Assembly (NCBI RefSeq): GCF_946885725.1
Contig: NZ_CAMPGZ010000123.1
Location: 1 to 12,800 of the forward strand
Direction of reading: 5' to 3'
DNA from: an uncultured Nocardioides sp.
GTDB taxonomy: Bacteria; Actinomycetota; Actinomycetes; Propionibacteriales; Nocardioidaceae
DNA: 12,800 nucleotides
The notes under the pieces were generated by a model. It had not been told where the DNA came from, did not search any database, and saw only the letters and a program-made list of their open reading frames with translations. Positions 1 to 6,970 of this stretch are shown here, piece by piece (position 1 is the stretch's first letter; each line of letters begins with the position of its first letter). The translations under genes and the position numbers were made by a program.

Positions 1-218
1 TCGCCGACCTCCGGGACGCCCTTGCCGGTGAACCGGGCCGGCTGCTCGAACAACAACGGGGAGGCCGCGTCGTCGATCTCGTGCATCGCCGCCCACTCCC
101 GGGCGAGCTCGAGGATCCGGACCTCCTCGCGGTCCGCGGCCGCGCGAGCCTCACGCACGGCAGCCAGAACCGCGTCGGCGGAGTCCGCCTGCTGCTCGGG
201 TGCCGGTGTCACTGCCAT
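1..218 (-). CDS. DUF222/HNH endonuclease-type protein (13E12 repeat-like), N-terminal part
   Basis: Partial gene running off the left edge; about 72 codons are visible from the ATG at 218. The product begins MAVTPAPEQQADSADAVLAA and continues as an acidic/basic helix (AREWAAMHEIDDAA) followed by a short stretch ending FTGKGVPEVGE. This start, with a helix of the type LELAxEWAxxHxxD followed by GxGxPxVxE, is what I recall for DUF222-containing HNH endonuclease family proteins, which occur in many copies in Nocardioides and as the 13E12 repeat family in Mycobacterium. The catalytic HNH part would lie outside the window, so nuclease activity cannot be seen here. No good Shine-Dalgarno is evident. 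A LexA-like box lies 33 bp upstream (251-266), which fits known LexA control of 13E12 proteins in M. tuberculosis. Family assignment is from memory of short N-terminal motifs, so it is moderately sure only. Confidence 0.72.
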   Translation of the reverse strand, partial: MAVTPAPEQQADSADAVLAAVREARAAADREEVRILELAREWAAMHEIDDAASPLLFEQPARFTGKGVPEVG

Positions 219-250
219 GCACCTATCGGATCAGGAGCCACCGACAGTTT

Positions 251-266
251 TCGAACGCCTGTCCGA
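251..266. promoter_or_regulatory. LexA (SOS) box upstream of the DUF222/HNH gene
   Basis: The sequence TCGAACGCCTGTCCGA matches the mycobacterial/actinobacterial LexA box TCGAAC-N4-GTTCGA at 11 of 12 defined positions (one T to C in the right half). It ends 33 bp before the ATG of the leftward DUF222/HNH gene and faces no other start codon. LexA binding is inferred from the motif only. Confidence 0.62.
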
Positions 267-303
267 TGCCGCGGATGGACACGCTTCCCTCCAGTGACGG
301 CAA

Positions 304-322
304 ACCGACCGGGTAGGTCGGT
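304..322. terminator. Perfect 7-bp inverted repeat, likely terminator of the leftward operon
   Basis: ACCGACC and GGTCGGT flank a 5-nt loop (GGGTA). On the minus strand the hairpin begins about 15 nt after the restored stop of the small membrane protein (337), the position expected for a terminator of the senX3-regX3-DMT-membrane protein run. There is no U tract, as is common in actinobacteria. A TetR-type operator for the HNH gene is the alternative reading. Confidence 0.42.
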
Positions 323-336
323 GCCCCCAGCCTGCG

Positions 337-641
337 CTAGAAGCAGAAGAAGTCCCCGTACGTCATCGGGTCGAGACCCAGAACCAGGTCGAACACGGCG
401 GGGCGACGAGCGCGAGCACCAACAACCGGCGTTGGGCGCGGTCGATCGCCGCGAACCGCAGCGGCTCACCGCAGGCACTGACCGCCTGGAGCCCGATGAG
501 TACGGTCGCGGCGGCCACGGCGAGGAACCCCACCACGGCCACCAGGAGCAGCGCGACCCAGCGCCACGCGGGCCAGCCGAGCACGCGCGGCGTCTCGCGG
601 CGCGCACTGACCAGCCGGGAGACGTACTCAACCCGGCCCAC
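337..641 (-). pseudogene. Small two-helix membrane protein with an apparent frameshift
   Basis: From GTG at 641 one frame encodes a 92-aa product ending at 363: a basic N terminus, a membrane helix at about residues 29-52 (VALLLVAVVGFLAVAAATVL), a short loop with CGEPL, and the start of a second helix (LLVLALVAP). After a CCCC run (complement of 400-403) this frame turns into unlikely sequence, PCSTWFWVSTR. The neighbouring frame reads naturally as AVFDLVLGLDPMTYGDFFCF and stops at 337. Adding one C to the run would give an intact 101-aa protein. Third-position GC is high on both sides of the switch, each in its own frame, which supports one coding region broken by a one-base deletion or a base-calling error. 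It follows the DMT gene by 33 bp on the same strand. I do not recognise the family. If the frameshift is not real, the product is simply the shorter 92-aa form. Confidence 0.55.
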
Positions 642-674
642 ACCCGCTGGCCCGGGAGCAGGGTGCGCGACTGG

Positions 675-1610
675 CTAGCCGTGCTGCCGAGCGGCAGGCT
701 CCGCCGGCGCGGCGGCGGCCGGCCGGCGCGGCTTGTGCCGGGCCAGCGCCACGCCGACCAGGCAGAGAACCCCACCGACGTACGCGAGAGTTGGTGGCGT
801 CTCGCCGAGCAGCAGCCACGCCATGACCACGGTGATCGGCGGGACGAGGTACGTCGTCACGCCGAGGCTGCTCGCGCTCATGTGCGTGAGGGCGTAGGCG
901 TACGTCGTGAACGCGATCGCGGTCGGGAACACCCCGAGGTAGACCACCCAGCCCACGTCGGCGGCGGCCATCGTGCCGAGGTCGGAGACGAGGCCGGGCG
1001 CGAACGGGAGGCACGCGACCGCGCCGACCGTGCACGCCACCCAGGTCACCTGGATGGCCGGCAGTCGCGCCATCAGCGGCTTCTGGAGGATCACGCTGAC
1101 GGCGTACACCGCGGCCGACAGCAGGCACAGCAGTACGCCGACCATGTCGCGGTCGCCACCGGGTGAGGTGCTGAGGCTGATCACCGCGACGCCGCCGAAA
1201 GCGACGACCAGGCCGACCCACAAGAAAACAGACGAGCGCTCGCGCAGGAACAGCACCGCCAGTACAGCGATGAGGGCGGGGGAGAGCTGGATGAGCATCG
1301 CGGCCGTGCCGGCGTCGACGCGGCGCTCGCCGGCGTTGAGCGCGACGTTGTAGACGCCGAACCAGAGCAGGCCGATCGCGACGAGACCGACCCAGTCGGA
1401 GGCCTGCGGGCGCCGCCACGCGCGTCGGGTGAACAGGACCGCACCGAGGCACAGCGAGCCGACGACGAGACGGCCGAGGGACAGCTCGCCGGGACCGACG
1501 TGGTCGCCGAGGTGCCGGATCGCGACGAACGCCGACGCCCAGAACACCAGCGTCACCCCGACGGCCAGCAGCGGCAGGGCGGAGGTGGTCGAGTCGGATC
1601 GGTTGGTCAC
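675..1610 (-). CDS. EamA/DMT-superfamily transporter
   Basis: 311-aa integral membrane protein with about ten hydrophobic helices in two repeated halves (about residues 12-142 and 155-290), the usual layout and length of EamA (drug/metabolite transporter) proteins. Recognisable family segments are FWASAFVAIR in helix 1, NAGERRVDAGTAAMLIQLSPAL at the end of the first half, and SLGVTTYLVPPITVVMAW with LLLGETPP in the second. The substrate cannot be told from sequence; relatives move amino acids, metabolites or drugs, usually outward. The C terminus is a basic, Ala/Pro-rich cytoplasmic tail. The GTG start lies 34 bp after the regX3 stop. No Shine-Dalgarno is seen, but a TAGCGT hexamer ends 6 nt before the start, so it may have its own leaderless transcript as well as readthrough from regX3. 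Confidence 0.93.
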   Translation of the reverse strand: MTNRSDSTTSALPLLAVGVTLVFWASAFVAIRHLGDHVGPGELSLGRLVVGSLCLGAVLFTRRAWRRPQASDWVGLVAIGLLWFGVYNVALNAGERRVDAGTAAMLIQLSPALIAVLAVLFLRERSSVFLWVGLVVAFGGVAVISLSTSPGGDRDMVGVLLCLLSAAVYAVSVILQKPLMARLPAIQVTWVACTVGAVACLPFAPGLVSDLGTMAAADVGWVVYLGVFPTAIAFTTYAYALTHMSASSLGVTTYLVPPITVVMAWLLLGETPPTLAYVGGVLCLVGVALARHKPRRPAAAAPAEPAARQHG

Positions 1611-1616
1611 GGAGCA

Positions 1617-1622
1617 ACGCTA
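1617..1622 (-). promoter_or_regulatory. Candidate -10 hexamer of a leaderless promoter for the DMT gene
   Basis: TAGCGT on the minus strand (TANNNT pattern) ends 6 nt before the GTG at 1610, which would put the transcript start at or next to the start codon. No convincing -35 is present and no ribosome binding site precedes the GTG. Confidence 0.38.
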
Positions 1623-1644
1623 GTCGCGAGCACCGACAGGCGGG

Positions 1645-2322
1645 TCAGGCCTCGAGCTTGTAGCCGAGACCGCGGACGGTCACGAGGTACGTCGGAGCCG
1701 ACGGGTCGGGCTCGATCTTGGCCCGCAGCCGCTTCACGTGTACGTCGAGCGTCTTGGTGTCGCCGACGTAGTCGGTGCCCCACACCCGGTCGATGAGCTG
1801 GCCGCGGGTGAGCACCCGGCCGGGGTTGCGCAGGAACATCTCGAGCAGCTCGAACTCCTTGAGCGGCAGCCGGGTCTCCTCGCCGTTCACGGTGACGACG
1901 TGCCGCTCGACGTCCATCCGCACCGGCCCGGCCTCGAGCGTCGACGACGCCGGCTCGACCTCCTGGCCCCGGCGCAGAACCGCACGGATGCGGGCGACGA
2001 GCTCGCGCGGCGAGTAGGGCTTGGTGACGTAGTCGTCGGCGCCGAGCTCCAGCCCGACCACCTTGTCGACCTCGGAGTCCTTGGCGCTGACCATGATCAC
2101 CGGCACGTTCGAGACCTGCCGGATGCGCCGGCACACCTCGGTGCCGGGCAGGCCGGGCAGCATCAGGTCGAGCAGCACGATGTCCGCGCCCGTGCGGTCG
2201 AACTCCGTCAGCGCGTCCGGGCCCGTGCTCGCCAGCGAGACCTCGAAGCCCTCCTTGCGCAGCAGGTACGACAGCGCGTCGCTGTAGGACTCCTCGTCCT
2301 CCACGACCAGCACGCGGGTCAT
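1645..2322 (-). CDS. regX3: OmpR/PhoB-type response regulator RegX3
   Basis: 225-aa DNA-binding response regulator. The receiver domain (residues 1-120) has the acidic pocket E8/D9, phospho-acceptor D52 in DIVLLDLMLPGLPG, S79 in MVSAKD and K101 in YVTKPYSP. The winged-helix Trans_reg_C domain (about 130-223) contains LPLKEFELLEMFLRNPGRVL and a recognition-helix region ending DVHVKRLRAKIE, then the GLGYKLEA terminus. Length and motifs are standard. The ATG overlaps the senX3 stop by 4 nt (ATGA), so the two are translationally coupled. In Mycobacterium SenX3-RegX3 senses low phosphate, and PhoR-PhoP of Streptomyces is the equivalent; both bind repeated GTTCACC-type sites, and such a site is present at 3552-3573. 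The regX3 name rests on similarity to the mycobacterial protein and pairing with the SenX3-type kinase; phoP would be an equally fair name. Confidence 0.94.
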   Translation of the reverse strand: MTRVLVVEDEESYSDALSYLLRKEGFEVSLASTGPDALTEFDRTGADIVLLDLMLPGLPGTEVCRRIRQVSNVPVIMVSAKDSEVDKVVGLELGADDYVTKPYSPRELVARIRAVLRRGQEVEPASSTLEAGPVRMDVERHVVTVNGEETRLPLKEFELLEMFLRNPGRVLTRGQLIDRVWGTDYVGDTKTLDVHVKRLRAKIEPDPSAPTYLVTVRGLGYKLEA

Positions 2323-3479
2323 CCGACGTTCTCCTCGTGGTTCCGGGCCGGTACGTCGGGCGCGGTACGGCGCGGGAGCTCGAGCGTGAACGTCGACCCC
2401 TGCCCCTCGACGGAGCGGACCCGGACGTCGCCGCCGTGGGAGGCCGCGACGTGCTTGACGATCGACAGGCCGAGCCCGGTGCCGCCGGTCGAGCGGTGCC
2501 GCGCCGGGTCGACGCGGTAGAACCGCTCGAAGATCCGGTCGATCTCCTCGGCCGGGATGCCGATCCCCTGGTCGGTCACGGAGAGGTGCACGCGTGTCGG
2601 CTCGGACCGTGCCGACACCACGACCCGGCCGCCATCGGGGGAGTACGTGACCGCGTTGGAGACGAGGTTGCCGAGCGCCAACGCGATCTCGTCGCCGTTG
2701 CCGAGCACCTCGAGCCCGCGCTCGCCGTCCCGGACGACCTCGACCCCGCGGGCCTGCGCGTCGATCACGCTCTGGTCGATCGCCCGCGCCACAACCTTGT
2801 CGACGTCGACCGGCTGCGGGTCCTCGAGCGGGTCGTCGCCCTGCAGCCGGGACAGCTCGATGATCTGCTGCACCAGCCGCTCGAGCCGGGCCGCCTCGGT
2901 CTGCATGCGCCCGGCGAAGCGGGCCACGGCCTCGGGGTCGTCGGCGGCGTCCTGAACCGCCTCGGCCAGCAGCGTCAACGCACCGACTGGTGTCTTCAGC
3001 TCGTGCGACACGTTGGCGACGAAGTCCCGCCGGATGGCCTCGACCCGGCGCTCCCTCGTTCGGTCCTCGACGAGGGCGAGCACGAGACGGCTCGACAGCG
3101 GCGCGACCCGGGCGGTCACGTGGACGTCCGCGCCCTGCCTGCTCCGTGGCACGACCAGCTCGACCTCGCGGATCTGCCCGTCGCGCCGTACCTGCCGCAC
3201 CAGGTCCGCGAGCTCGGGCAGGTCCAGGGTGTGGCCGCTGACCAGACCCATGACATACGCGGGCGCGGACGCCTTCACGACGCGGTCGTGCTCGTCGATC
3301 ACGACCGCGCTGGAGCGCAGCACACCGAGGACGGTGGCGACGCCGGGCGGTACGGCGGCCTCCGGCCCCTGGGGGACATTCGACATCTGGCGCTCCGAGA
3401 AGCGCCAGGCGAGCACGACCCCCGCCCCGAGCGCGCCGCCCAGCGCCGCGAAGAGCAGCGCCTGCACCGCGGTGTCCAC
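2319..3479 (-). CDS. senX3: Membrane histidine kinase SenX3 (phosphate sensing)
   Basis: 386-aa sensor kinase when started at GTG 3479. One N-terminal membrane helix (about residues 6-26, LLFAALGGALGAGVVLAW) is followed by a PAS-like region (about 47-140, with SSAVVIDEHDRVVKASAPAY). The HisKA domain has H159 in FVANVSHELKTPVGAL. The HATPase domain has the N box NLVSNAVTYSP (271-281), the G1 box DQGIGIP (303-309), the F box RIFERFYRVD and the G2 box GTGLGLSI (333-340). The reading frame stays open to 3620, but the extra 47 residues are charged and disordered and cross the PHO box, so 3479 is preferred; it puts the membrane helix at the N terminus as in known SenX3. A TACGAT hexamer 7 nt before this GTG, with no Shine-Dalgarno, suggests a leaderless start. 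The stop overlaps regX3. No phoU gene is next to it. Confidence 0.92.
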   Translation of the reverse strand: MDTAVQALLFAALGGALGAGVVLAWRFSERQMSNVPQGPEAAVPPGVATVLGVLRSSAVVIDEHDRVVKASAPAYVMGLVSGHTLDLPELADLVRQVRRDGQIREVELVVPRSRQGADVHVTARVAPLSSRLVLALVEDRTRERRVEAIRRDFVANVSHELKTPVGALTLLAEAVQDAADDPEAVARFAGRMQTEAARLERLVQQIIELSRLQGDDPLEDPQPVDVDKVVARAIDQSVIDAQARGVEVVRDGERGLEVLGNGDEIALALGNLVSNAVTYSPDGGRVVVSARSEPTRVHLSVTDQGIGIPAEEIDRIFERFYRVDPARHRSTGGTGLGLSIVKHVAASHGGDVRVRSVEGQGSTFTLELPRRTAPDVPARNHEENVG

Positions 3480-3486
3480 GCTCGTG

Positions 3487-3492
3487 ATCGTA
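3487..3492 (-). promoter_or_regulatory. Candidate -10 hexamer of a leaderless senX3 promoter
   Basis: TACGAT on the minus strand is followed by 7 nt (CACGAGC) and then GTG 3479. The spacing puts the transcript start at the start codon. The upstream -35 region is not recognisable, which would fit an activator-dependent promoter, with the PHO box about 60 bp further upstream. Confidence 0.4.
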
Positions 3493-3551
3493 CGGGCCCG
3501 CCGGTCGTCGTCCGCGTCGCGAGAGCCCTCCGCCGTACGACTTCCCCGACT

Positions 3552-3573
3552 GTTCACCTGTCGTTCACCGGTG
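3552..3573 (+). promoter_or_regulatory. PHO box (RegX3/PhoP direct repeats)
   Basis: Two adjacent 11-nt units, GTTCACCTGTC and GTTCACCGGTG, carry perfect copies of the heptamer GTTCACC at exact 11-nt spacing. A weaker third unit (CTTCCCCGACT, 5 of 7) precedes them at 3541-3551. This is the defining layout of the Streptomyces PhoP box (11-nt direct repeats, conserved first seven bases), and mycobacterial RegX3 sites are similar. It sits between divergent senX3 and the isomerase-family gene, so it can control both. The repeats point rightward, and TTCACC of the second unit is 17 nt from a CATGAT -10-like hexamer at 3587-3592. Confidence 0.82.
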
Positions 3574-3592
3574 CTGCTCCGCCTGCCATGAT
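3564..3592 (+). promoter_or_regulatory. Candidate RegX3-controlled promoter of the isomerase-family gene
   Basis: TTCACC (3564-3569, inside the PHO box) and CATGAT (3587-3592) are separated by 17 nt. The -10 lies 6 nt before GTG 3599 and 9 nt before ATG 3602. A PHO box overlapping the -35 is the usual arrangement of PhoP-activated promoters in Streptomyces. Both hexamers are imperfect, so this is inference. Confidence 0.45.
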
Positions 3593-3601
3593 GAGCGGGT
3601 G

Positions 3602-4420
3602 ATGAGTCGAGGCACGGCAACCGGCATCGACTTCGTCCGGCAGTTCGCCGAGGCGGCGGGGAGGTTCGCCGACGGGGTGGCCGTGGCCGACCTCAAGGCG
3701 CCAGTCCCGGCATGCAGCGGCTGGGCCGTGCGCGACCTCGTCGTGCACCTCGGCAACACCCATGCCTGGGCCGCGACCATCGTCGAGACCGGCGCCAAGG
3801 CGCCCACGCAGAGCGACGACCCCGGCTCGCACCGGTCACGTGTGGTCAGCGAGTGGTACGCCGGGAAGGCCGAGGACCTCTACCGCGTCCTGCGCGACAC
3901 CGACCCGGCCAAGCCCGCGTGGAACTTCGCGTTCGGCGAGGGCGACGCGAGCTTCTGGCGGCGTCGCCAGCTTCACGAGACCACCATTCACTCCGTCGAC
4001 CTGGCGCAGGCGGTCGGTGCCACGCCGCAGATCGCGCCCGAGATCGCCACCGACGGCATCGAGGAGGTGCTGACGGTGATGGTCCCCCGCATGCACCACC
4101 GCGGTCACCCCGCCGCGCTCACAGCGCCGCTCACGCTGCAGTGCGAGGACACCGGACGTGTGTGGACGTTGACGCCCCGCCCGGTCCGGGACGGGGCGGT
4201 GCCCGCCCAGACGCGCGCCCCCGAGGACGAGACGCGCGCGCCGGCCTCGTCCGGCCCGCCCCTCGTCGTCGACCGGCGCCACCCGCAGGCCGACCAGGTC
4301 TCGGCGCCGGCGGCCGTGCTCTTCCAGGCGCTCTGGCACCGCGCGCCGTACGACGTACTCCACACGTCCGGCGACCAGTCCCGGATCCGCTCCTTCCTCA
4401 CGTCGCGTCTCGTGCCCTGA
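3602..4420 (+). CDS. Maleylpyruvate isomerase family, mycothiol-dependent (DinB-fold) protein
   Basis: 272-aa cytoplasmic protein. The N-terminal MDMPI_N/DinB-type four-helix domain (about residues 8-140) carries CSGWAVRDLVVHLGNTHAW with H49, and LHETTIHSVDLA with E126 and H130. These three match the zinc ligands (His, Glu, His) of mycothiol-dependent maleylpyruvate isomerase. The C-terminal MDMPI_C-like part (about 160-270) contains LTLQCEDTGRVWTL and ends with ALWHRAPYDVLHTSGDQ. Family members use mycothiol as a cofactor or thiol acceptor; most are uncharacterised, and the true substrate is unknown here. It is divergent from senX3 across the PHO box, so phosphate control is plausible. GTG at 3599 directly precedes this ATG in frame and is an alternative start. 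In other actinobacteria the slot divergent from the kinase is commonly held by phoU. Confidence 0.88.
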   Translation: MSRGTATGIDFVRQFAEAAGRFADGVAVADLKAPVPACSGWAVRDLVVHLGNTHAWAATIVETGAKAPTQSDDPGSHRSRVVSEWYAGKAEDLYRVLRDTDPAKPAWNFAFGEGDASFWRRRQLHETTIHSVDLAQAVGATPQIAPEIATDGIEEVLTVMVPRMHHRGHPAALTAPLTLQCEDTGRVWTLTPRPVRDGAVPAQTRAPEDETRAPASSGPPLVVDRRHPQADQVSAPAAVLFQALWHRAPYDVLHTSGDQSRIRSFLTSRLVP

Positions 4421-4495
4421 GGCGGCCCGGGCCCGGTTTCGGTACGTTTTACCCTTGCGACAGCTCGGAGACGCACTCATCGACGGGGGAGCACC

Positions 4496-4798
4496 GTGGG
4501 CCAAGACGTGAAGATGTCGGCGGACGCCGCCGCCCGGATCCAGAACCGCTTCAACGACCTGAGCCAGGAGTTCGCGAACACCCGCTACTCCATCACCGCC
4601 CACGCTGTCGACATCACGGCGGCCTGCGGCGAGTTCAGCCCGTCGGTCGAGGACGGCAAGGAGAGCTGGGAGTTCTCCTGGCGCGAGACGTTCGACGTGT
4701 GCCGCACCGCCGCCGCCGTGATCGCGGGGAACACCAACACGTTCGAGGTCGAGCTCACCCGGCTCGACCAGGACTACGCCCACGTCCCGACCCTCTGA
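4496..4798 (+). CDS. Small WXG100/EspC-like helical protein (unrecognised family)
   Basis: 100-aa acidic, soluble protein without a signal peptide or membrane helix. It begins with a helix (MSADAAARIQNRFNDLSQEF, residues 7-26) and has a central tryptophan pair W58 and W62 (ESWEFSWRETFDVC), then a second helix to about residue 93. Length, the two-helix layout with a mid-protein Trp, and the position before a WXG-domain protein recall WXG100 or EspC-type secretion substrates. There is no strict WXG and no YxxxD/E export motif. The GTG start has a strong Shine-Dalgarno, GGGGGAG at 4485-4491. A possible TTGCGA -35 (4455-4460) lies upstream without a good -10. It is 9 nt from the next gene and very likely co-transcribed. 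The coding call is secure; the WXG100/EspC relation is inference. Confidence 0.85.
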   Translation: MGQDVKMSADAAARIQNRFNDLSQEFANTRYSITAHAVDITAACGEFSPSVEDGKESWEFSWRETFDVCRTAAAVIAGNTNTFEVELTRLDQDYAHVPTL

Positions 4799-4807
4799 GG
4801 CGCTTCC

Positions 4808-6970
4808 GTGAGCGACAAGCACTTCACCCTCGACATCGACCCCGACGGCCTCCGCTCCGTGGCCACCAAGCTGTCCACGCTGAAGAACCACATCGAGACC
4901 AAGGCCGGCACCGTCAAGGGCACCCCGGGCGACATCGGCGACAGCTGGACCGGCGAGGCCGCCACCAGCATCAAGAACGAGATGACCGGGCTCGGCAACC
5001 TCATGGACCGGTACGGCGACAAGCTCCAGCCCGCCATCGAGAAGCTGCGCTCGCTGGCGCGCGACTACGACGACGCGCTGGACCGCCTGCCCGAGCTCAA
5101 CCGCAAGTGGGAGCAGGCCGAGACCGACTACCAGAACGCCCTCGACGCCAACCAGGACAAGGTCGACCGGACGCGCGCGCACTGGCGCGAGCAGGGCATG
5201 ACGATCAACACGACCCTCAACCACGAGCTCGACCAGATGCGCACCAGCGGCGCCTCGGCCGCCTTCGACGCCAAGCGGCAGACCCAGCACAACCTCGAGA
5301 TCGACTTCGGCTACATGCGGATGTACCTCGCCCAGCAGACCCGCGGGCTGAGCACCACCCTCGCCGACGCCGTACCCCTGAAGATCGACCCCGACGCGCT
5401 CGACAAGTGGCGCAGCGGCGAGTCCGACACCAACCCGCTGGCCGGACTGCTGGGCGGGTTGGGCCTCACCAAGCAGATCAACGACAACGCGCACGCGGAG
5501 GCCGTCGAGGCGATCCACGACCAGGCCGAGGAGGACATCGACGCGCTCAAGGAGGCCTTGGAGGACGGCGACCAGCAGGCGATCGAGGAGGCGATGGACG
5601 CGATCGGAGAGAACGCCGACAACGACGTCTACGCCGACCACCTCGTCGACGTCCTCGGTGCCGACGGCGTCAAGGACCTCTACCTCCAGATCGACGAGGG
5701 GCTGAAGGACACCGACCTCGTGATGGAGGAGATCTGGCCCTCGCTGGAGCGGCTCAACGACGCGATCGCCAACGGCGTCAGCCACCGCTCCGACGAGGAG
5801 ATGGCGGCGTTCCTCGAGAGCTTCATGGAGTCCGACTACGGGCCGAAGATGTGGGCGCTCGTCGCCTCTTCGAAGTACGCCGACGGCCGGGTCAACGCCG
5901 CCGCCCTGAGCTACCACTCCGAGGTCTACAACGCCTCGCTCAGCGACGGCATGGGCATGCCGGGGCTCTTCCCGCAGGTGTTCAGCTACGCCTACGGCGA
6001 CAACGACATGCTCGCCCAGTGGGACGAGAACTCCACCGGCGCTGACCTCGCGGACATCCTCGAGCACGCCAAGAAGGAGCACCGGGAGGACATGATGTTC
6101 CGGCTGCTCAACGTGCAGGTCCCCGGCGGCACGATGAACGAGGACGACTACCAGCACATCGCCAGCCTGTACGGCGAGATGCTCGTCGAGCTCAAGGACC
6201 GGCACCTCGCGGCGCTGGAGGACTCCGCCGGTGCGCGTCCTGACCTGCTGATGGAGATGCTCGAGCACCGCTACCGCAACGCGTCGAACCCGGCGTACAC
6301 CGACCCGTTCAAGCCCTACCTCGCCCAGCTCGTGAACGACCCGGAGTGGGCGCTCTGGTACATGAACAACTCCCGAGACGGCTTCGTCCCGGCGAGCACG
6401 TTCAAGGACCTCATCCAGGAGAGCGACACCAACCCCGAGGACCTGATCGCCGCGATGACGACGTACCAGATCCAGCGCGGTGACGACCCCGACCAGGTCG
6501 CGGTGAACCTCGGCCTGCTGATGCGGGAGAAGGACCTGCTCGGTGACCACGTCAAGTGGGGCGGTGTGCTCAAGTCCGTCGCCGAGAGCCTCATCTCGGC
6601 CGGCGCCAAGACCCCGCTCACCGGCCCGGCGCTCGGTGTCTTCAACGCGCTGCTCAGCGAGATCGAGCGGCTCGAGAAGGCCGACAAGGACCTCGACGAC
6701 GCGATGTCGAAGAACGCCGTCCAGGAGGTCTTCGCGTTCGGCATCTACACCCAGGTGCACGGCGGTGCTCCGGAGGGCTACACCTACGAGCGCAACGGCC
6801 GGACGGTCGAGGTGCTCGGTTTCGACGAGTACGTCCGGCAGGAGAACCTCGGCGACGACGACCGTGCGGTGAACCTCTACGTCCAGTACCTCGAGGAGCA
6901 GGGCGGACCGACCTGGCGCGAGATCGACAGGCTCATCACGAAGATCGACGAGAGCCGGGACGAGCAGTGA
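4808..6970 (+). CDS. 720-aa WXG100-module protein, candidate type VII secretion-related effector
   Basis: Large, acidic, Lys/Asp/Glu-rich protein with no signal peptide and no membrane helix. The N terminus (about residues 5-95) is WXG100-like: two helices joined by a turn with D46-W47-T48-G49, then a long charged coiled-coil stretch to about 140. Residues 225-300 hold acidic helices ending NDVYADHLVDVLGADGVKDL, which resembles helical repeats of some large actinobacterial WXG-associated proteins (DUF6571-like, from memory). The rest (300-720) is predicted mostly helical, with blocks such as FKPYLAQLVNDPEWALWYM and VFAFGIYTQVHGG. I see no nuclease, NTPase, ADP-ribosyltransferase or other catalytic signature, and no YxxxD/E tail. 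GAGG at 4797-4800, 7 nt before the GTG, serves as ribosome binding site. The stop overlaps the lipoprotein start (GTGA). It could be a secreted effector, a structural/surface protein or an intracellular helical scaffold. Confidence 0.9.
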   Translation: MSDKHFTLDIDPDGLRSVATKLSTLKNHIETKAGTVKGTPGDIGDSWTGEAATSIKNEMTGLGNLMDRYGDKLQPAIEKLRSLARDYDDALDRLPELNRKWEQAETDYQNALDANQDKVDRTRAHWREQGMTINTTLNHELDQMRTSGASAAFDAKRQTQHNLEIDFGYMRMYLAQQTRGLSTTLADAVPLKIDPDALDKWRSGESDTNPLAGLLGGLGLTKQINDNAHAEAVEAIHDQAEEDIDALKEALEDGDQQAIEEAMDAIGENADNDVYADHLVDVLGADGVKDLYLQIDEGLKDTDLVMEEIWPSLERLNDAIANGVSHRSDEEMAAFLESFMESDYGPKMWALVASSKYADGRVNAAALSYHSEVYNASLSDGMGMPGLFPQVFSYAYGDNDMLAQWDENSTGADLADILEHAKKEHREDMMFRLLNVQVPGGTMNEDDYQHIASLYGEMLVELKDRHLAALEDSAGARPDLLMEMLEHRYRNASNPAYTDPFKPYLAQLVNDPEWALWYMNNSRDGFVPASTFKDLIQESDTNPEDLIAAMTTYQIQRGDDPDQVAVNLGLLMREKDLLGDHVKWGGVLKSVAESLISAGAKTPLTGPALGVFNALLSEIERLEKADKDLDDAMSKNAVQEVFAFGIYTQVHGGAPEGYTYERNGRTVEVLGFDEYVRQENLGDDDRAVNLYVQYLEEQGGPTWREIDRLITKIDESRDEQ

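Noticed and set aside
2337..3602. A 421-codon plus-strand open frame opposite senX3
   Set aside because: Antisense shadow of a histidine kinase with all its catalytic boxes; composition is typical of a mirrored GC-rich frame.
3480..3620. Longer senX3 start at 3620 or 3557
   Set aside because: The added residues are charged, crossed by the PHO box and its divergent promoter, and would bury the N-terminal membrane helix at residue 50; GTG 3479 has a -10 hexamer at leaderless spacing.
4424..4433. Palindrome GGCCCGGGCC after the isomerase-family stop
   Set aside because: Self-complementary without a loop and expected by chance in such GC-rich sequence; not a convincing terminator.
3712..6045. 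A 777-codon plus-strand open frame overlapping the isomerase-family and WXG genes
   Set aside because: Arg/Ala/Pro/Gly-rich shadow frame that crosses two well-supported genes in another phase; no motif and no ribosome binding site.
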